From NCBI GenBank assembly GCA_020720905.1, contig DYNT01000051.1, positions 1 through 7,035 of the forward strand: a stretch of DNA of 7,035 bases, written 5' to 3'. Position 1 is the first letter of the stretch. Each line of letters begins with the position of its first letter. Positions 6,120 to 7,035 of this stretch are shown one piece after another. A program made the position numbers and the translations under genes. The DNA comes from Micavibrio aeruginosavorus. Its GTDB lineage: Bacteria > Pseudomonadota > Alphaproteobacteria > UBA9219. The notes beneath the pieces are model-generated. The model was given only the letters and a program-made list of their open reading frames with translations, made no database searches and had not been told where the DNA came from.

Positions 6120-6958
6120 TGGAAACGACTTATTTTCTTGCCCCTGATCCAGACGGATCTCATAAAATTGCCATTCATACATGGGAAAATGAGCATCAAG
6201 GTATCCCTGTTGTTTGTGTCCATGCCTTAACCCGCAACGGGCGCGATTTTTCACAATTGGCTGAACGACTTTGTGCAACACGTTCCGTTTATTGTCCTGA
6301 TATGCCGGGGCGTGGATTAAGCGACAAGCTTTTCAATTCTGCTAATTATACACTTGATCAATATAAAAGTGATCTTGTTGCGTGGCTTGGGCATATGGGC
6401 TCGCCGCGCATAGATTGGGTTGGCACGTCGATGGGGGGCATTTTGGGTCTTTTGCTTGCTGCGCAAGAGACCTCGCCTATACGACGGTTGGTGTTAAATG
6501 ATGTTGGTGCTTTAATCCCTGCGCAAGCCCTTGACAGGATAGGACTCCATCTTGATAAATTTCCGACTTTCATTTCACTTAAGGAATTAGAGGCGCATAT
6601 GCGGCAGCGGTATGCTGCATTTGGTTCGCTTACCGATGGCGAATGGCGGCTTATGGTTCAAAACGGCTATTGGAAAACACAGGATGGACGTTTCTCCCTT
6701 GCTTATGATTCGCGAATTCATGACGCCTATAAACGGCAAAAAGAAGACATTGTTCTTTGGCCGCTTTATGATGCCGTTACTGCTCCGACCCTGCTTATTC
6801 GCGGTGCGCAGTCTGACCTGCTGCCCCGTGATGTCGCACAAGAAATGACTCAGCGCGGGCCGCGGGCTCAGTTGGTGGAAATTGAAGGGGCTGGTCATGC
6901 TCCAGCTCTTATGGACTTTAAACAAATAACCACGATAGAACAGTTTTTGAAAGGATAA
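6119..6958 (+). CDS. Alpha/beta-hydrolase fold protein of unknown substrate
   Basis: This 279-aa protein has a complete alpha/beta-hydrolase framework. The strand V-V-C-V-H-A-L-T-R-N-G-R-D-F holds the oxyanion loop. D-M-P-G-R-G-L-S-D follows. The nucleophile elbow G-T-S-M-G-G carries S104. The probable acid is D233 in R-G-A-Q-S-D-L-L, and H260 lies in G-A-G-H-A-P. The usual H-G of the oxyanion loop is H-A here. There is no signal peptide, so it is presumably a cytosolic esterase, lipase or C-C hydrolase-like enzyme. The substrate cannot be inferred. TGGAG at 6106-6110 lies 8 nt before ATG 6119, which shares its A with the sufT TGA. The gene looks more AT-rich than the suf genes: hand counts gave 29/60, 25/60 and 22/60 G+C in the lines starting at 6181, 6301 and 6541, against 38/60 at both 1441 and 4981. 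It may be a later addition to the operon, which is inference. Confidence 0.88.
   Translation: METTYFLAPDPDGSHKIAIHTWENEHQGIPVVCVHALTRNGRDFSQLAERLCATRSVYCPDMPGRGLSDKLFNSANYTLDQYKSDLVAWLGHMGSPRIDWVGTSMGGILGLLLAAQETSPIRRLVLNDVGALIPAQALDRIGLHLDKFPTFISLKELEAHMRQRYAAFGSLTDGEWRLMVQNGYWKTQDGRFSLAYDSRIHDAYKRQKEDIVLWPLYDAVTAPTLLIRGAQSDLLPRDVAQEMTQRGPRAQLVEIEGAGHAPALMDFKQITTIEQFLKG
6950..6955 (+). promoter_or_regulatory. Ribosome binding site of the last, partial gene
   Basis: AAAGGA lies 6 nt before ATG 6962, inside the final codons of the hydrolase gene. It supports the ATG as a real start and indicates that the run of coupled genes continues past the window. Confidence 0.55.
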
Positions 6959-6961
6959 GTA

Positions 6962-7035
6962 ATGAAGCCCCTACTTAAAACCAAGCCCGTCGAAACGCGC
7001 CTTGCCGACTACACGCCGCCCGCGTTTCTGGTTGA
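6962..7035 (+). CDS. pepN: Probable aminopeptidase N, N-terminal fragment (3' end outside window)
   Basis: Twenty-four full codons are visible, with the frame still open at the window end. The residues end in E-T-R-L-A-D-Y-T-P-P-A-F-L-V. This resembles the extreme N-terminus of bacterial PepN (M1-family zinc aminopeptidase), which typically reads L-x-D-Y-x-P-P-x-F-x-I followed by an acidic residue. The zinc motif HExxH would lie far outside the window, so the call rests only on this short match. The gene starts 3 nt after the hydrolase stop and has a good ribosome binding site. It may therefore belong to the same transcript, although aminopeptidase N has no known role in the SUF pathway. Confidence 0.55.
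   Translation, partial: MKPLLKTKPVETRLADYTPPAFLV

Noticed and set aside
5688..6281. Long minus-strand open frame (197 codons) across sufU, sufT and the hydrolase
   Set aside because: It lies opposite three well-supported genes, has no recognisable domain, and crosses their boundaries. It is a shadow of plus-strand coding bias.

Overview
The window is one uninterrupted, plus-strand gene run built around a SUF iron-sulfur cluster assembly operon. From left to right it holds: the 3' end of an Rrf2/IscR-type regulator (2-220); sufB (235-1689); sufC (1691-2443); a HAD-superfamily hydrolase (2440-3129); a short sufD (3126-4106); sufS (4094-5308); sufU (5305-5781); sufT, a DUF59/MIP18 protein (5781-6119); an alpha/beta-hydrolase (6119-6958); and the first 24 codons of a gene that looks like aminopeptidase N (from 6962). 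The organism is most likely an alphaproteobacterium. An Rrf2-type 'SUF system regulator' in front of sufB, a SufT at the end of the cluster, and the alpha/beta-hydrolase with its 'LTRNGRDF' segment all fit that group. This is inference from gene order and protein style; no rRNA or other phylogenetic marker is present.

The genes form a complete minimal assembly line. SufS (PLP cysteine desulfurase, K224 and C362) takes sulfur from cysteine. SufU (C43, D45, C69, C135) probably accepts it in place of SufE. The SufB-SufC-SufD complex builds the cluster using ATP. SufT is a maturation or carrier accessory, and the Rrf2 regulator probably senses cluster status. No sufE or sufA is visible in the window. 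The key residues of SufB, SufC, SufS and SufU are all present.

Packing is extreme. No intergenic gap exceeds 14 nt, several junctions are 4-nt ATGA overlaps, and sufD/sufS overlap by 13 nt. There is no room for an internal intergenic promoter or terminator, and the main promoter must lie upstream of the window.

Two points depart from a textbook suf operon. First, a HAD hydrolase with motif I DWNGT sits between sufC and sufD, coupled to both by ATGA overlaps. Second, SufD is only 326 residues, lacks the usual N-terminal helical region, and begins where the middle of E. coli SufD would align. The alpha/beta-hydrolase at the end is visibly more AT-rich than the suf genes. I saw no RNA genes, CRISPR arrays, mobile elements or significant repeats.
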